Below, one piece after another: positions 12,520 to 12,580 of a stretch of 12,580 nucleotides of DNA. The notes beneath the pieces were generated by a model that worked only from the letters and a program-made list of their open reading frames with translations, was not told where the DNA came from and did no database searches. How positions within the stretch are numbered: position 1 is the first letter of the stretch; each line of letters starts with the position of its first letter. Made by a program: the position numbers and the translations under genes. This DNA is from an uncultured Acetatifactor sp. (GTDB lineage: Bacteria; Bacillota; Clostridia; Lachnospirales; Lachnospiraceae), in the NCBI GenBank assembly GCA_947626405.1, contig CANQSE010000033.1, positions 1 through 12,580 on the forward strand. Reading direction: 5' to 3'.

Positions 12520-12580
12520 ATGAAATTCGTTATTGTTGGAAGAAACATTGATGTTACACCCGGATTGAAAGCGGCCGTCG
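12520..12580 (+). CDS. hpf: Ribosome hibernation-promoting factor, N-terminal fragment
   Basis: Only the first 20 codons are in the window. They read MKFVIVGRNIDVTPGLKAAV, close to the start of HPF/RaiA (YfiA-family) proteins, whose N-terminal beta strand and 'K/RNIDVT..L' motif are well conserved. Long HPF forms in Firmicutes dimerise 70S ribosomes into inactive 100S particles in stationary phase or stress. AAAGGGGTGAT precedes ATG 12520 at good spacing. The rest lies beyond the window edge, so long versus short form is not known. Confidence 0.85.
   Translation, partial: MKFVIVGRNIDVTPGLKAAV

Overview
The window looks like chromosomal DNA from a Gram-positive anaerobe of the Clostridia, most likely a gut Lachnospiraceae relative. 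Coding sequence is of medium G+C and intergenic DNA is AT-rich. Shine-Dalgarno sites are strong (AGGAGG/AAAGGGG type), promoters are near-consensus TTGACA/TATAAT, and terminators are hairpins with T tracts. The gene content also fits: a DUF4037/DUF4125 protein, an SH3b-NlpC/P60 wall hydrolase, and the start of a ribosome hibernation factor. This is inferred from style and protein resemblance, not from a marker gene.

Region 1 (1-8496). A GC-rich segment with strong potential to fold (1-115), a triple tandem repeat (128-173) and a near-consensus promoter (180-209) precede five same-strand genes. In order they encode a membrane-anchored FecR-domain protein with thirteen Pro/Thr-rich decapeptide repeats, a CHASE2 class III adenylate cyclase, a GAF + HD-GYP c-di-GMP phosphodiesterase, a sugar-phosphate-isomerase-like TIM barrel, and a TPR + DUF4037 nucleotidyltransferase-fold + DUF4125 protein. 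Gaps of 17-34 bp and no internal terminator indicate one operon. The layout suggests an envelope-sensing module that makes cAMP and degrades c-di-GMP; the roles of the last two genes are unknown.

Region 2 (8527-10587). A short-chain dehydrogenase (minus strand, FabG/YmfI-like) is divergent from a thioredoxin reductase (plus strand). The roughly 320-bp spacer holds two perfect 46-bp direct repeats, each carrying an extended -10 element facing the dehydrogenase. A diverged inverted third copy and a separate promoter face the reductase. The reductase ends at a strong intrinsic terminator.

Region 3 (10588-12028). A stand-alone secreted wall hydrolase (signal peptide, two SH3b domains, NlpC/P60 catalytic domain) has its own strong promoter, a leader of about 113 nt and a long terminator hairpin.

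Region 4 (12029-12580). An AT-rich intergenic stretch of about 490 bp contains four clustered DnaA-box-like 9-mers, then a promoter with a dyad over its -35/spacer, and the first 20 codons of a ribosome hibernation-promoting factor gene (hpf/raiA) running off the window. I saw no tRNA, rRNA, CRISPR array, transposase or phage gene.
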